64,000 nucleotides of DNA from Chloroflexota bacterium (GCA_018650845.1 JABIFF010000011.1:43262-107261); one strand, 5' to 3'; counted from the stretch's first letter, positions 16,830-25,997 are shown. The notes: generated by a model not told the origin, from the letters alone. Made by a program: numbers and translations.

Positions 16830-17894
16830 TTACTTCGATACCAGCGCTGCGATTGCATCGCCAACACCTTCGGTCGTCGATGAACCACCCAGATCTGGAG
16901 TGAGAATCTCACCCTGTTCCAGCAACTGCAATACAGCAGCGTCAACGTCTGCCGCAGCAGCATCTTCGCCGAGGTGTCGCAGCATCATCGCTCCAGTAAG
17001 TATCTGAGCCATCGGATTAGCAATTCCCTGCCCTGCGATATCAGGTGCAGAACCGTGAGTTGGCTCGAACATCGAAGGAACCGATGTGTCAGGGTTGATG
17101 TTGGCGCTCGAAGCCAGACCCATGCTTCCGGTGATGATTGCTCCGATGTCGGTAACAATGTCACCAAACAGGTTTGGAGCAACGATCACGTCGAACATCT
17201 CTGGTCGTCGTACAAGGTCCATACATGCAGCATCGATCAGCAGTGAATCAGAATCGATGTCTGGGTATTCTTCAGAAATCTCTTCGAAAGTGCGGTCCCA
17301 GATAGTCATGTATCCAAGAGCGTTCGACTTCGTAATCGAAGTTACGTGGTTCTTCTTGCCACGCTTGCGAGCCAGATCGAACGCATAACGAATTGCGCGG
17401 TCGCAACCCTTCTTTGTGTAGACCGCTGTCTGAACAGCAACCTCGTCGGCAGTGCCGTGGTAGGCGAATCCACCGATATTGAGATATTCACCCTCGGTGT
17501 TTTCTCGGATGACGGTCAGGTCGATGTCGTACGGCTTCTTGCCTGAAAGTGGAGATTCCACACCTGGGTACAGAACTGAAGGTCGAAGGCAGATGTATTG
17601 GTCGAAACGTCGTCGGATAGGAAGCAGGAGCCCATCAAGCGTGATGTTGTCCTGAATGTCAGGGTGCCCGACTGCTCCAAGGAACACAGCATTGAAATCT
17701 TCAAGTGTCTCTAGCGAGTCTTCCGGCATCATACGGCCGTTTTTGAAGTAGTAATCCGAACTCCAAGGGAACTCGGTGTAGTCCCATGTGATGCCGTATT
17801 TAGGTGCGAGAGCGTCAAGGACCTTCATGCCCTCGTTTACTACGTCAACGCCGATGCCATCGCCTTTGACGATTGCTATTTTGTGAGTTGCCAT
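16830..17894 (-). CDS. Tartrate / D-malate dehydrogenase, isopropylmalate dehydrogenase superfamily
   Basis: An NAD- and divalent-metal-dependent beta-decarboxylating dehydrogenase for D-malate or tartrate-like hydroxyacids. 354 residues. GDGIGVDVV opens the fold and EFPWSSDYYFKNG (near 42) marks the tartrate/D-malate branch. ICLRPSVLYPG carries the substrate Arg, VIRENTEGEY the next motif, SITKSNAL the Lys, and DAACMDLVRRPEMFDVIVAPNLFGDIVTD the metal Asp residues. EPTHGSAPDIAGQGIANP binds NAD. AGGAATT nine bases before the ATG supports the start. Placed in a run of hydroxyacid enzymes. LeuB and isocitrate dehydrogenase are less likely from the branch motif. Confidence 0.9.
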   Translation of the reverse strand: MATHKIAIVKGDGIGVDVVNEGMKVLDALAPKYGITWDYTEFPWSSDYYFKNGRMMPEDSLETLEDFNAVFLGAVGHPDIQDNITLDGLLLPIRRRFDQYICLRPSVLYPGVESPLSGKKPYDIDLTVIRENTEGEYLNIGGFAYHGTADEVAVQTAVYTKKGCDRAIRYAFDLARKRGKKNHVTSITKSNALGYMTIWDRTFEEISEEYPDIDSDSLLIDAACMDLVRRPEMFDVIVAPNLFGDIVTDIGAIITGSMGLASSANINPDTSVPSMFEPTHGSAPDIAGQGIANPMAQILTGAMMLRHLGEDAAAADVDAAVLQLLEQGEILTPDLGGSSTTEGVGDAIAALVSK

Positions 17895-17958
17895 TCGTGC
17901 GAATTCCTATTAATTGCTTGTTACGTGAATTGAAATATGTGGGAGTGCGATGATTCGT

Positions 17959-18831
17959 TTACTTGGAACGTTCTTCTACTAATTCGAGCACACCTGAAAT
18001 GTCGTGCTCGTTTTTGCCCTGATCCATCATCGTCTGGTACATCTCGAGCGCTTTTGTGGCTAATTCAAGCGAAAGTCCTTCGCCCTCAGCCAATTGACCA
18101 ATGATTCCGAGATCTTTGTAAATAAGGCGAAGCGGTGCTGCTGAATCTGGGAAGTCACGAGCCGCGGTGATCGGAGCGTTGCGCTCGACCATCGTGCTGC
18201 CACCCCAGCTGACTCCTAATAGATCAGCTGCGATTTGAACATCGACTCCGGCTGAGTTCGCCAATGCGAACGCTTCAGCGGCTGCGACAGAGTGAACACC
18301 CACCAGAAGCTGGTTGATTAGCTTCATAGCGGTTCCAGCGCCTGTAGGCCCCATCAGCTTGATAGTTGCACCCATCTTGGCAAAGTGCTCATGCGCAAGC
18401 TCAAACGCTTCTTCCGATCCGCCTACCATGATCGACAATGTTCCTGATGCTGCACCGCCGGGACCACCAGAGATCGGAGCGTCTAAGAAGTGAGCGCCTT
18501 TAGCAGCGGCTGCTTCAGCACAATCTCGGGAAGTTGCAATATCTACCGTGCCGTGATCAACGATCACCTGGCCGGCACGTGCATTGGCGATAACGCCATC
18601 TTCGCCAAGTAGAAGGTCACGAGAAGTCTTCACGTCTGGGAGGCAGACTAATACCGTATCGACTTTCTGTGTGAGATCTGCGACTGATGTTGCGCCCTTG
18701 GCACCACGATCGATCATCGCTTCAATCTTCGACTGTGTGCGAGTGAACACAGTTAGATCGGCACCCTTTTCCAAAAGGTTGTCGACCATTCCCTGTCCCA
18801 TGTAACCAAGACCTACAAACCCGACTGACAT
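17959..18831 (-). CDS. NAD(P)-dependent 3-hydroxyisobutyrate / tartronate-semialdehyde reductase family protein
   Basis: A beta-hydroxyacid dehydrogenase. I chose the ATG at 18831 (MSVGFVGLGYMGQGM) because the nucleotide-binding motif begins there and GGGAG lies ten bases upstream; an ATG at 18870 would add 13 unrelated residues. Seen: GLGYMG fold motif (residues 6-11), DAPISGGPGGAASGTLS (near 120) as substrate loop, and the catalytic Lys in GTAMKLINQLL (near 170). The length of 290 is typical. Neighbouring genes handle hydroxyacids, so tartronate-semialdehyde to glycerate is a fitting reaction. A glycerate kinase lies at 50384. Which hydroxyacid is used cannot be read directly. Confidence 0.9.
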   Translation of the reverse strand: MSVGFVGLGYMGQGMVDNLLEKGADLTVFTRTQSKIEAMIDRGAKGATSVADLTQKVDTVLVCLPDVKTSRDLLLGEDGVIANARAGQVIVDHGTVDIATSRDCAEAAAAKGAHFLDAPISGGPGGAASGTLSIMVGGSEEAFELAHEHFAKMGATIKLMGPTGAGTAMKLINQLLVGVHSVAAAEAFALANSAGVDVQIAADLLGVSWGGSTMVERNAPITAARDFPDSAAPLRLIYKDLGIIGQLAEGEGLSLELATKALEMYQTMMDQGKNEHDISGVLELVEERSK

Positions 18832-18998
18832 TATTTGAGAACTCCCAAGAAGGTACCGCTGAACATGCACGGTATCGGTGAAAAGAATGAGCCTACGGGA
18901 GAAGTGCTCTCTCGATCAGCGCAGCGATTATATCCGCAACTCAGGTGGTACTAGTTGGGCTCGGCTGAGATATACCACTGATTAGAAAATGGTTAAAC

Positions 18999-19029
18999 AA
19001 AAAGGCGCCGGATAATTCCGACGCCTTTT
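18999..19029 (-). terminator. Intrinsic terminator for the ABC transporter operon
   Basis: On the minus strand AAAAGGCGTCGG pairs with CCGGCGCCTTTT around a six-base loop with one mismatch, and a T run follows. It lies 22 bp after the stop of the last transporter gene (19051). Confidence 0.8.
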
Positions 19030-19050
19030 CTACTTATCAAGTATTCGAAA

Positions 19051-20097
19051 CTAGTCGAGCTGACGCAACCGTGGGTCGAGTCGGTCTCGCAACCAGTCAC
19101 CGAAGAAGTTCAAAGCCATTACGACCAAGAAGATCGCAAATCCAGGCCAGAACGAAATCCACCATGCCTCTTCAACGAACTGACGTCCGTCGGCAACACT
19201 CTTACCCCATGCAGGGATCGGGTCTGGAATACCAGCACCCAAGAACGACAGAGTCGATTCGGTCAGAATCAGCTGACCAACTCGTAGTGAAGCTACAACG
19301 AGAATCGTGCTGAACGTACCGGGCAGAATGTGCTTGAGCACGATTCGAATTGGAGACGCACCAGCAATTTTCGCTGCCTGAACATATTCCTGGCCTCTAA
19401 TCGTAAGAACGTCAGCACGTACCTGTCGTACGAACGGCGTCCAAGCAACTAGAGCAATCAGTAGGATAACGACCCCTTCGGCAGCACCTCCTGAAGTTAT
19501 GAACAGCTGAGCAATCACAAGCGCTATCAAAATAAACGGCAACGCTAAGAAAATGTCGACGAATCGCATTAAGAATTCGTCAGTCCAACCACCAAAGTAA
19601 CCGGCAGCAATACCCATCAGCGATCCAATGATGACTCCTGATGTCAGAGCGTACGCAGTTACCTTGAGCGAAATTCTTGCGCCGTGAACAACACGAGAAA
19701 GAACGTCACGACCGAGGTTATCGGCACCAAGAATGTACTTCGAACGAGGGAAGAAGTTTTTCTTCGCTCGGTTATACGCAGAACGTTCCCGCGTAACCGT
19801 CAGGTCGTAATCTGCCGGGTTGGGAGCTACGTTCAGCTCTGGCCTAGCAGCACCCCAAGTTGGCGGGTAGTTCCTGAAGCCGAGCGACTGCTCGATCGGA
19901 TCTGCTGGAGACACGATTGGAGCGAAAATTCCGGTGATCAGTAAAGCGCCCATGATGATCATAGGAATTAGTGGCCATCGACGTAGGAAGTAGAAAGCCT
20001 GCGAAGGAATCGAACGTTTTACAACCGCTCGAGTGTCCGCGTTCATACCGACGTTGTCATCGGTATCCGTTGAATGTATTTCAGCCTGTTGAGCCAT
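19051..20097 (-). CDS. ABC transporter permease, DppC/OppC type
   Basis: One of two membrane subunits of a peptide/nickel-type importer. 348 residues. An N-terminal cytoplasmic stretch precedes the first membrane helix (about 38-58, PLIPMIIMGALLITGIFAPI), a long periplasmic loop follows with NLGRDVLSRVVHGAR near 125, and four to five more helices run to the C-terminus. The EAA motif that docks on the ATPase is the segment EYVQAAKIAGASPIRIVLKHILP (near 237-259). The gene follows the DppB-type permease by 43 bp. No ATP-binding subunit (DppD/F) is in this operon, so an ATPase must be supplied from elsewhere. Confidence 0.94.
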   Translation of the reverse strand: MAQQAEIHSTDTDDNVGMNADTRAVVKRSIPSQAFYFLRRWPLIPMIIMGALLITGIFAPIVSPADPIEQSLGFRNYPPTWGAARPELNVAPNPADYDLTVTRERSAYNRAKKNFFPRSKYILGADNLGRDVLSRVVHGARISLKVTAYALTSGVIIGSLMGIAAGYFGGWTDEFLMRFVDIFLALPFILIALVIAQLFITSGGAAEGVVILLIALVAWTPFVRQVRADVLTIRGQEYVQAAKIAGASPIRIVLKHILPGTFSTILVVASLRVGQLILTESTLSFLGAGIPDPIPAWGKSVADGRQFVEEAWWISFWPGFAIFLVVMALNFFGDWLRDRLDPRLRQLD

Positions 20098-20140
20098 ATG
20101 CCTGCACTAAGTGTTGTTGGTCTAGAAAGTTTGGATCGAA

Positions 20141-21076
20141 CTATTCGTACCGAATTCGAGGGTCGATGTATGCGTACAGCAAGTCTGTAACGAAGGTCAT
20201 ACCAACGAACAGAATCGTGAAGAAGAACACAACTCCCTGAAGAACCGGGAAGTCGTTGCTGTTTACAGCATCGATGGCCATGAGTCCCATTCCAGGCCAA
20301 GCAAAAATCTGCTCAACCAAAACTGAACCTGTTAGGAAGAAGGTCAGTCCAAGAGTCATACCAGTAAGAGGCTGGATCAACGCGTTCTTGAAAGCGTGCT
20401 TCCAGATCACCTTATTGTTCCCAACACCCTTAGCTCGGGCCAACCGAACATACTCAGAGTCGAGAACCTCTAACATCGCCGTTCGGGTGATCCTCATGTA
20501 GAACGCGAAACCACCCGATGCCAACGTAATTGTGGGCAGGACTAAATGTTTGACGTCTAAGAAGCCATCACCCTTCAAGCCTGCCGGGAATAATTGCCAC
20601 TTCACGGCAAACACCATGATGAGAACAAGACCGAGCCAGAACTGCGGCACCGCCTGTCCCAAAAGTGCGACGAATCTACCTAAGTAGTCCCATATGGAAC
20701 CACGTTTCACAGCTGATAAGACCCCAAGCGGAATTCCGACAAGGAAGGAAAGAATGAACGCTGTGGCACCCAAGTGAAGAGTCGATGGTAGTCGTTGAGT
20801 AACCACACGAGATACCGGCTTACGGTCTCTGATGGTTTCGCCCATGTCGCCCTTCAAAGTGCGACCTAGCCATAGAGCGTACTGCACAGGGACAGCGCGG
20901 TCTAACGCCAAGCGTTTACGTAGTGCTGCTTCGCTTTCAGGAGTCAGACCATAGCCCGACGTTGCGTACAGCAGCAGTGGATCGCCTGCGGCTCTGGAGA
21001 GCAAGAACACAGCCATTGTGGCAACCACAATACTGACCAGCGAGAAGATGAATCTTCGAATAATAAAGCGCCGCAT
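20141..21076 (-). CDS. ABC transporter permease, DppB/OppB type
   Basis: The partner membrane subunit. 311 residues with six predicted helices; the first is RFIFSLVSIVVATMAVFLLS (residues 8-27). Family motifs are GDPLLLYATSGYGLTPE near the N-terminus and the EAA loop EYVRLARAKGVGNNKVIWKHAFKN (near 200-222). The C-terminus ends DLLYAYIDPRIRYE, which is typical. AAGGGA five to six bases before the ATG supports the start. It lies between the binding protein gene (225 bp upstream, separated by a hairpin) and DppC. The hairpin at 21222 may lower permease expression relative to the binding protein. Confidence 0.95.
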   Translation of the reverse strand: MRRFIIRRFIFSLVSIVVATMAVFLLSRAAGDPLLLYATSGYGLTPESEAALRKRLALDRAVPVQYALWLGRTLKGDMGETIRDRKPVSRVVTQRLPSTLHLGATAFILSFLVGIPLGVLSAVKRGSIWDYLGRFVALLGQAVPQFWLGLVLIMVFAVKWQLFPAGLKGDGFLDVKHLVLPTITLASGGFAFYMRITRTAMLEVLDSEYVRLARAKGVGNNKVIWKHAFKNALIQPLTGMTLGLTFFLTGSVLVEQIFAWPGMGLMAIDAVNSNDFPVLQGVVFFFTILFVGMTFVTDLLYAYIDPRIRYE

Positions 21077-21221
21077 TGATTCCCTTGAATCTTAATAATT
21101 AATTACTAGTGAATAAAGCCAAGCGAGAGTACCACATCACGAGCACTCTACATTCGGATTCACTCTCCAAAGTCAGGCGTAAATGCGCCATTTATTTCGC
21201 ATAGGTTCTTGGCTTAAATGC

Positions 21222-21252
21222 GAAGGGGCCCACCATAACGGTGAGCCCCTTC
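21222..21252 (-). terminator. Hairpin between the binding-protein and permease genes
   Basis: GAAGGGGCCCACC at 21222-21234 pairs with GGTGAGCCCCTTC at 21240-21252 with one mismatch and a five-base loop. The downstream T run is weak, so it may act as a partial terminator or as an mRNA-stabilising hairpin at the 3' end of the highly expressed binding-protein message. Confidence 0.6.
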
Positions 21253-21301
21253 ACTAATTGCACGTCAACTGTTCTCACAGCTGACTCAATCTGAAGTCGA
21301 A

Positions 21302-23221
21302 CTACTTGAGTTCAATGTTCCAGGTTGAGTTCAGTGCAGCAGCGGCTGCTAGGTCCATCTCAAAGCTCTTTACCTTCTTGTTGTTGAAGTAGAAAGAGTC
21401 TGGGACAGCAACAACACCTGGCTGCAGGTTCTGGTTGTAAACGTACTCGAGGTATTCGTTTGCAGCAGTAGTTGCAGTTGCAGTGTCAGGAGCCTGAGCC
21501 ATGCGGGTGTAGAGGTCCAGAATTACTGGAGACTCGAAACCACATGAGAAACCACCACGGGTGAGAGTTGTCTGAACAAGGCCCTTAGGGAAGTGCCATG
21601 GGTTAGACGCCTTACCCTTGTCACAAGATGTGATCCATGGGTGGGTGTTAGAACGACCGACAACAGTTGGTCGGAAGGTCTGGTATGAGAACTTCAGCGA
21701 GAAAGTTGTGAGTCCGATGTCGGCCCAGAAGCCAGCAACAGCATCAGCAACTTCACCAGTTACAGAAGCACCACCACCGAGTTCTGGACCGGCGTAGATG
21801 GAGATCTCAAAGGCGTGTTCGCCAAGAGGTCCGTCTTTCGGAGCAGAACCGTGCTGGTAGTCATTGTCCTGTGCCGTAATTAGGGCAACGGACTCGTCTG
21901 GATCGTAAGGGTACTCGTACTTGGAATCCCAGTTAGGCGAAGCTGCGTTGAAGTATTCAACGTAGACAGGCGCACCAAGACCAGCAAGAAGAGTGTCGTT
22001 TACGAGGTCACGGTCGATAGCAACAGCGAGAGCGCGGCGAACTGCCACAGCCTGCTCGAGGTCGTCTGCACCGTGTGAGCCATCTGGCTTACCAATCCAC
22101 GGAAGGTCGTGAACGAAAGTAGCCTTAGTTGGAAGAGGCTCGCCAGTCTTGGCGTATGTGTCTTCCCACAAGTTACCAGCAAAGAACACACCAAGCTGAA
22201 CAGCACCACCGGCAGAAGCCTGGGTGAACTCAGTTAGGTCGAACTTAGCAGCATCTTTTGGCTCGAGGTGAGCAATGTCAACCTGTCCAGTTCGGAGAAG
22301 TGACGCACGAGTCGTTGCTTCTGTTACCTGAACGAGCTGGATTCGCTCTGTCTTTGGCTCGAGCTCTGGGAGCCAGTGAGCACCGTCACGGTTGACGATG
22401 GTGTATGACTCGTCTCGTAGCCATTCTTCAACCTGGAAAGGTCCGGTTGCGACGATGTGGTCACGTACCCAGTCCTTGCCCATGTCGTCGAAAGCCTTCT
22501 TCGAAAGAATCGAAAGGGCCTGACCTGACTGGTTGACGAAGTCGTCTTTCCAAGTCGAGTCGTATGACGTGAAGTCAAACTCAATAGTTTCGTCGTCAAC
22601 TGCAACCCACTCGTCCCATAGACCGGCGAAGTCACCAGCCTGTCCGTGAATGGACTCAGGAGTAGTAGCGCTGTTGGCGTTGTTCATTGAGAACGCAACG
22701 TCATGTGCGGTCAAGTTACCAAAGTCGTTTCCGTCAACAACCTGGAATGGAACGCCCTGAGCAATTTTCACAGTTGCGTGGGACAAGTCCGACGAAATTG
22801 TGAAGTCAGTAGCGAGCCAGTTCAAAGTGCTGTCGTCAGCGGCTCGGCGGAACAGAGTCTCTGCAACTCCGACGTTCTTAAGACCGTCAGGTGACTGAGC
22901 TTCGTTCAGACCGTTCTCTGCACCCATGGTGTTACCGTTGATCGCAATGACCGCGGTATCAGCAGGGGTAGATGTGTCTGGTGCAGTGATTAGGTCTTCA
23001 GGTTCGTCAGGCGCAGCTGCTGGAACTGAAGTGGCAGTAGCAACAACAACAACGTCGTCACCCTTTACCTCAACGGTCTCAACAACAACAACGTTGTCAC
23101 CCTTGACTACTACAGTCTCGACAACTGTGATGGTTTCTGTACCACCACAAGCGATAACTGCTGTCATAGCTGCACCAATCAGAAGCCCCATTACGAGCTT
23201 CATCTTGTCTAGCTTAAACAA
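21302..23221 (-). CDS. Peptide/nickel-type ABC transporter substrate-binding lipoprotein
   Basis: The extracytoplasmic solute receptor (SBP family 5) of the importer encoded downstream. 639 residues. It starts with TTG at 23221, chosen because GAGGAGG sits six to seven bases before it. A signal peptide leads to a lipobox VIAC with the lipidated Cys at 25. Residues 30-62 form a Val/Thr-rich linker with an imperfect duplication around VKGDNVVVVETV and VKGDDVVVVATA. The mature SBP_bac_5 domain then runs to the end, with FLTDFTI-like and ATGPFQVEEW motifs. Cargo is unknown; family members bind peptides, nickel or sugars. Confidence 0.93.
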   Translation of the reverse strand: MFKLDKMKLVMGLLIGAAMTAVIACGGTETITVVETVVVKGDNVVVVETVEVKGDDVVVVATATSVPAAAPDEPEDLITAPDTSTPADTAVIAINGNTMGAENGLNEAQSPDGLKNVGVAETLFRRAADDSTLNWLATDFTISSDLSHATVKIAQGVPFQVVDGNDFGNLTAHDVAFSMNNANSATTPESIHGQAGDFAGLWDEWVAVDDETIEFDFTSYDSTWKDDFVNQSGQALSILSKKAFDDMGKDWVRDHIVATGPFQVEEWLRDESYTIVNRDGAHWLPELEPKTERIQLVQVTEATTRASLLRTGQVDIAHLEPKDAAKFDLTEFTQASAGGAVQLGVFFAGNLWEDTYAKTGEPLPTKATFVHDLPWIGKPDGSHGADDLEQAVAVRRALAVAIDRDLVNDTLLAGLGAPVYVEYFNAASPNWDSKYEYPYDPDESVALITAQDNDYQHGSAPKDGPLGEHAFEISIYAGPELGGGASVTGEVADAVAGFWADIGLTTFSLKFSYQTFRPTVVGRSNTHPWITSCDKGKASNPWHFPKGLVQTTLTRGGFSCGFESPVILDLYTRMAQAPDTATATTAANEYLEYVYNQNLQPGVVAVPDSFYFNNKKVKSFEMDLAAAAALNSTWNIELK

Positions 23222-23487
23222 AAATTTCCTCCTCAGACGTGCAATGACCCAAGATCGGGTCGTTGTCAGGTATCCAGATCAAAATCCAGACACCACGTCA
23301 TGTCGCAGTTTTGAGGTAATCGTTGGGATCAGCCCGCTAGCTCACATGCACGCAAACCGCGCACTGAAACAACAAGTGTTCGCTGAACACCTCAAAACCA
23401 AGCTGTGGAATTATATGAAGAGAGTTTTCAAAGTGTCAACGTTCAAGCAAGCCATATGGCTCACTCATGGGGCTCTAAAACGTTCTT

Positions 23488-24483
23488 TTAGCTAACCCTG
23501 TGGCGCACTCGGTCCTGCAGGTAATCCACCACATTGTCCACCACCATGTTCAGTGAAACCGTCAAAGCTTCAGCGGTGTTAGAGGCGATATGTGGAGTGA
23601 GAATGACGTTTGGCAAGTGAGCCAAAGTGGAATTTCTATCCAACGGTTCACTATTGAATACATCGAGAGCTGCGCCTGCAATAGTCTCGTTTGCTAACGC
23701 TTCTGCAAGTGCGCGGTTATTCACTAATTGGCCACGGGCGGTATTGATGAAAAGAGCCGTGGGTTTCATCTGCGAAAATTCGGCTGGACCAAACATTGAT
23801 CGAGTCTGAGGTGTCAATCGCGCATGTACCGATATCGCATCGGAACTGGCCAGAAGTTCGGGAAAGCTAACTTCTGCACGATTCGAAGAATCATTCGTTT
23901 CGGTTGAATCTGTCCCCTCACTCAAAGAACTCGTTAACACTCGCATGCCAATTCCCTCGGCGATTCGGGCCAACCGAATCCCAACCGCGCCCGTGCCAAC
24001 GATTCCCAGCGTTTTCCCCGCAAGCTGAGTAAGTTGGCCACCGGGCCATTCTCCCTCTCTCACCCGCAGATCTAATTGGGGGATCTTTCGAGCAAGCGAC
24101 ATCAGTAGTGCCAGCGCATGCTCTGCAACAGCGACGGTAGCGGCGTTTGGCGTATTCGTTACTACAACACCCAACCGACGTGCCGATTCAAGGGCAACGT
24201 GGTCGGCTGCGGTTCCCCAAATTGCAATATGTTTCAAATCAGGAGTGACTTGCTCAAGAATTGCGTTGGTGAGCCGAGTAGTCGTCCGCACCACTATTAA
24301 CGTGTGACTACCCGATATTCGCTCCATCAGTTCGTAAGGACTGCTCGGGCGTTCTGTATACGATTTAACATCCAGATTTGGCATCCGGTTCAAACGTGCC
24401 ATGGCCGCTGAATCAGCGAAAACTGGAGGATCGTCATCTGGCACAACAATCTTTATTCGATTTTCCGAAGGTTTCGATTCCAA
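23488..24483 (-). CDS. D-isomer-specific 2-hydroxyacid dehydrogenase
   Basis: Reduces 2-ketoacids or oxidises D-2-hydroxyacids with NAD(P). 331 residues. Seen: the Rossmann motif GIVGTGAVGIRLA (near 155-167), the substrate Arg in INTARGQLV (near 245), the Glu in ALDVFNSEPL (near 274) and the catalytic His in LTPHIASNT (near 294). The catalytic-domain halves flank this. There is no ACT domain, so it is not a full-length regulated PGDH. It sits about 270 bp upstream of the ABC transporter operon on the same strand and could act on an imported hydroxyacid. The paralogue at 30881 shares the fold but little close sequence. Confidence 0.9.
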   Translation of the reverse strand: MESKPSENRIKIVVPDDDPPVFADSAAMARLNRMPNLDVKSYTERPSSPYELMERISGSHTLIVVRTTTRLTNAILEQVTPDLKHIAIWGTAADHVALESARRLGVVVTNTPNAATVAVAEHALALLMSLARKIPQLDLRVREGEWPGGQLTQLAGKTLGIVGTGAVGIRLARIAEGIGMRVLTSSLSEGTDSTETNDSSNRAEVSFPELLASSDAISVHARLTPQTRSMFGPAEFSQMKPTALFINTARGQLVNNRALAEALANETIAGAALDVFNSEPLDRNSTLAHLPNVILTPHIASNTAEALTVSLNMVVDNVVDYLQDRVRHRVS

Positions 24484-24655
24484 CTGTTTATCTACGCTCT
24501 CACGTTATTCATCGCATCATCGTCAAGCACACCGAGCATATAGGCGAAGCAAAGATTCTGCTCGATTAATACCTTCTCCGTTGCATCTCGATGCTACGAT
24601 TATTGTCCGGTCGAACTGGTTGAATCCAGTACCGTATAACGAGGGGTGGATGAAT

Positions 24656-24994
24656 ATGGCGCGTGTGCGTGTGATGTACTGGAAGGAAATTCCCGTACAA
24701 GTACAAGCTGAAGATGACGGTGGCAGGGTTTCGAGGCAACTAGAAGATAGGTTCCAGAAAGCTGCCGACGCGGTTGCGATGAAGGATGGTAGTGAAGGCA
24801 CCGACGAATATCTCGATGCCTGGGAGTTCGGCCCGTACTCTGAATCGAATGCAGCAGCTACCGAAGCTGCCGAAGAACTTGCCCTCAAATTGCAAAAAAT
24901 GCCCAACAACTTCGTCCAACGCATCATTAATATGAACGAAGATGGCACAAGAACTCCGACACCCGGTGCAATCGACCACTGGGTTGAGTCGTAA
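24656..24994 (+). CDS. PF13769-type 'virulence factor' family protein (112 aa)
   Basis: A short soluble protein starting MARVRVMYWKEIPVQVQAED, which matches the conserved core of the family called Virulence_fact (PF13769). Its biochemical role is not established. I place the start at the ATG at 24656, since AGGGG lies about nine bases upstream and the family begins there; longer upstream frames overlap the antisense dehydrogenase gene. Conserved features include RQLEDRFQKAADAVAM and a D-AWEFGPY segment. It is the first gene of a plus-strand run that continues with homocysteine methyltransferase, UroD-type and corrinoid proteins, so a part in B12-dependent methyl transfer is more likely than virulence. 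Confidence 0.85.
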   Translation: MARVRVMYWKEIPVQVQAEDDGGRVSRQLEDRFQKAADAVAMKDGSEGTDEYLDAWEFGPYSESNAAATEAAEELALKLQKMPNNFVQRIINMNEDGTRTPTPGAIDHWVES

Positions 24995-25061
24995 ATCACT
25001 CAGACTGAATCTAAAACATCTACTGCCCTAATACGTTTATCGAAAATAATGGAGAAATCAT

Positions 25062-25958
25062 TTGGCAGCTTCTGACGGAAAACCCGGAATCCTCGACCGC
25101 CTCGCGGCTGGCGACACCCTGATATTTGATGGAGCGACCGGGACGTACCTTCAGAACAACGGGTTAGAGCCGGGCGCAAGCCCTGAGCTAATGAACGCTA
25201 CCCACCCGGAAGTGGTTCAGGGAATGTCGAAGCAATACTTCGACGCCGGTTCAGATATCGTGCTCACCAACTCGTTTGGCGGAAACAAGTTCATGCTCGA
25301 TCGCTACGGCGCCGGTGAACGACTTGTTGAACTCAACAAACTTGCTGCCGAACATGCACGGGCCGTCGCTCCCGAAGGAAAGTTTGTTGCTGGTTCTATC
25401 GGACCTACAGGCGAATTTATCGAACCGCTGGGTACAGCAACTGAAGATGAGCTGTACGACAACTTCTCGGCGATGGCAAAGGCTTTCGAAGCCGGTGGCG
25501 CTGATGCCGTAATGATCGAAACTCAACTCGCTATCGAAGAAGCTGCAATCGCTGTTCGTGCAGCCAAAGAAACGACTGGTCTAGTCGTCATGGCGACAAT
25601 GGTGTTCGATAAAGGACCTCGCGGTTACTTCACCATGATGGGCGTAACTCCTGAGCAGGCAGTCGAAGGTCTTGAAGAGGCTGGAGCCGACGTTGTTGGC
25701 ACCAACTGCGGCAACGGAATTGAACGCATGGTTGAAATTGCGACCCGAATGCGAGCCGCTACCGACAAGTACCTTGTCGTTCAGTCGAATGCCGGGCTAC
25801 CGATTATCAAAAACGGTGAAACCTGCTATCTCGAAACTCCTGAGTTCATGGCAAAGCACTATCGTGAACTTGCCGAACTGCCTATAAATATCCTCGGAGG
25901 ATGCTGCGGAACCACTGCCGATCACATCCGAGCACTCATACAATCTGTCCGAAGCTAA
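25062..25958 (+). CDS. Homocysteine S-methyltransferase family protein (zinc)
   Basis: A (beta/alpha)8-barrel enzyme that activates a thiol, usually homocysteine, through zinc and methylates it. It is the stand-alone equivalent of the first module of MetH and a relative of BHMT and MmuM. 298 residues. The start is TTG at 25062 with GGAG seven bases upstream. Zinc ligands are Cys216 (VGTNCGNG) and Cys281/Cys282 (GGCCGTT); FDGATGTYL near 22 and TNSFGGNKF near 69 are family motifs. No folate or B12 domain is fused. The corrinoid protein at 27895 could present the methyl group, making this one part of a split methionine synthase. Betaine as donor is an alternative. Confidence 0.9.
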   Translation: MAASDGKPGILDRLAAGDTLIFDGATGTYLQNNGLEPGASPELMNATHPEVVQGMSKQYFDAGSDIVLTNSFGGNKFMLDRYGAGERLVELNKLAAEHARAVAPEGKFVAGSIGPTGEFIEPLGTATEDELYDNFSAMAKAFEAGGADAVMIETQLAIEEAAIAVRAAKETTGLVVMATMVFDKGPRGYFTMMGVTPEQAVEGLEEAGADVVGTNCGNGIERMVEIATRMRAATDKYLVVQSNAGLPIIKNGETCYLETPEFMAKHYRELAELPINILGGCCGTTADHIRALIQSVRS

Positions 25959-25997
25959 AACGAAATTAGTCGAAACATCCATTTGGAGAATAAATCG

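Noticed and set aside
23222..23487. Short plus-strand ORF in the spacer upstream of the binding protein gene
   Set aside because: It continues antisense through the binding-protein gene and carries no domain; it is best read as a shadow frame.
24401..24655. A longer N-terminus for the PF13769 gene overlapping the antisense dehydrogenase
   Set aside because: The added residues are not family-like, and a good ribosome binding site with the conserved MARVRV start lies at 24656.
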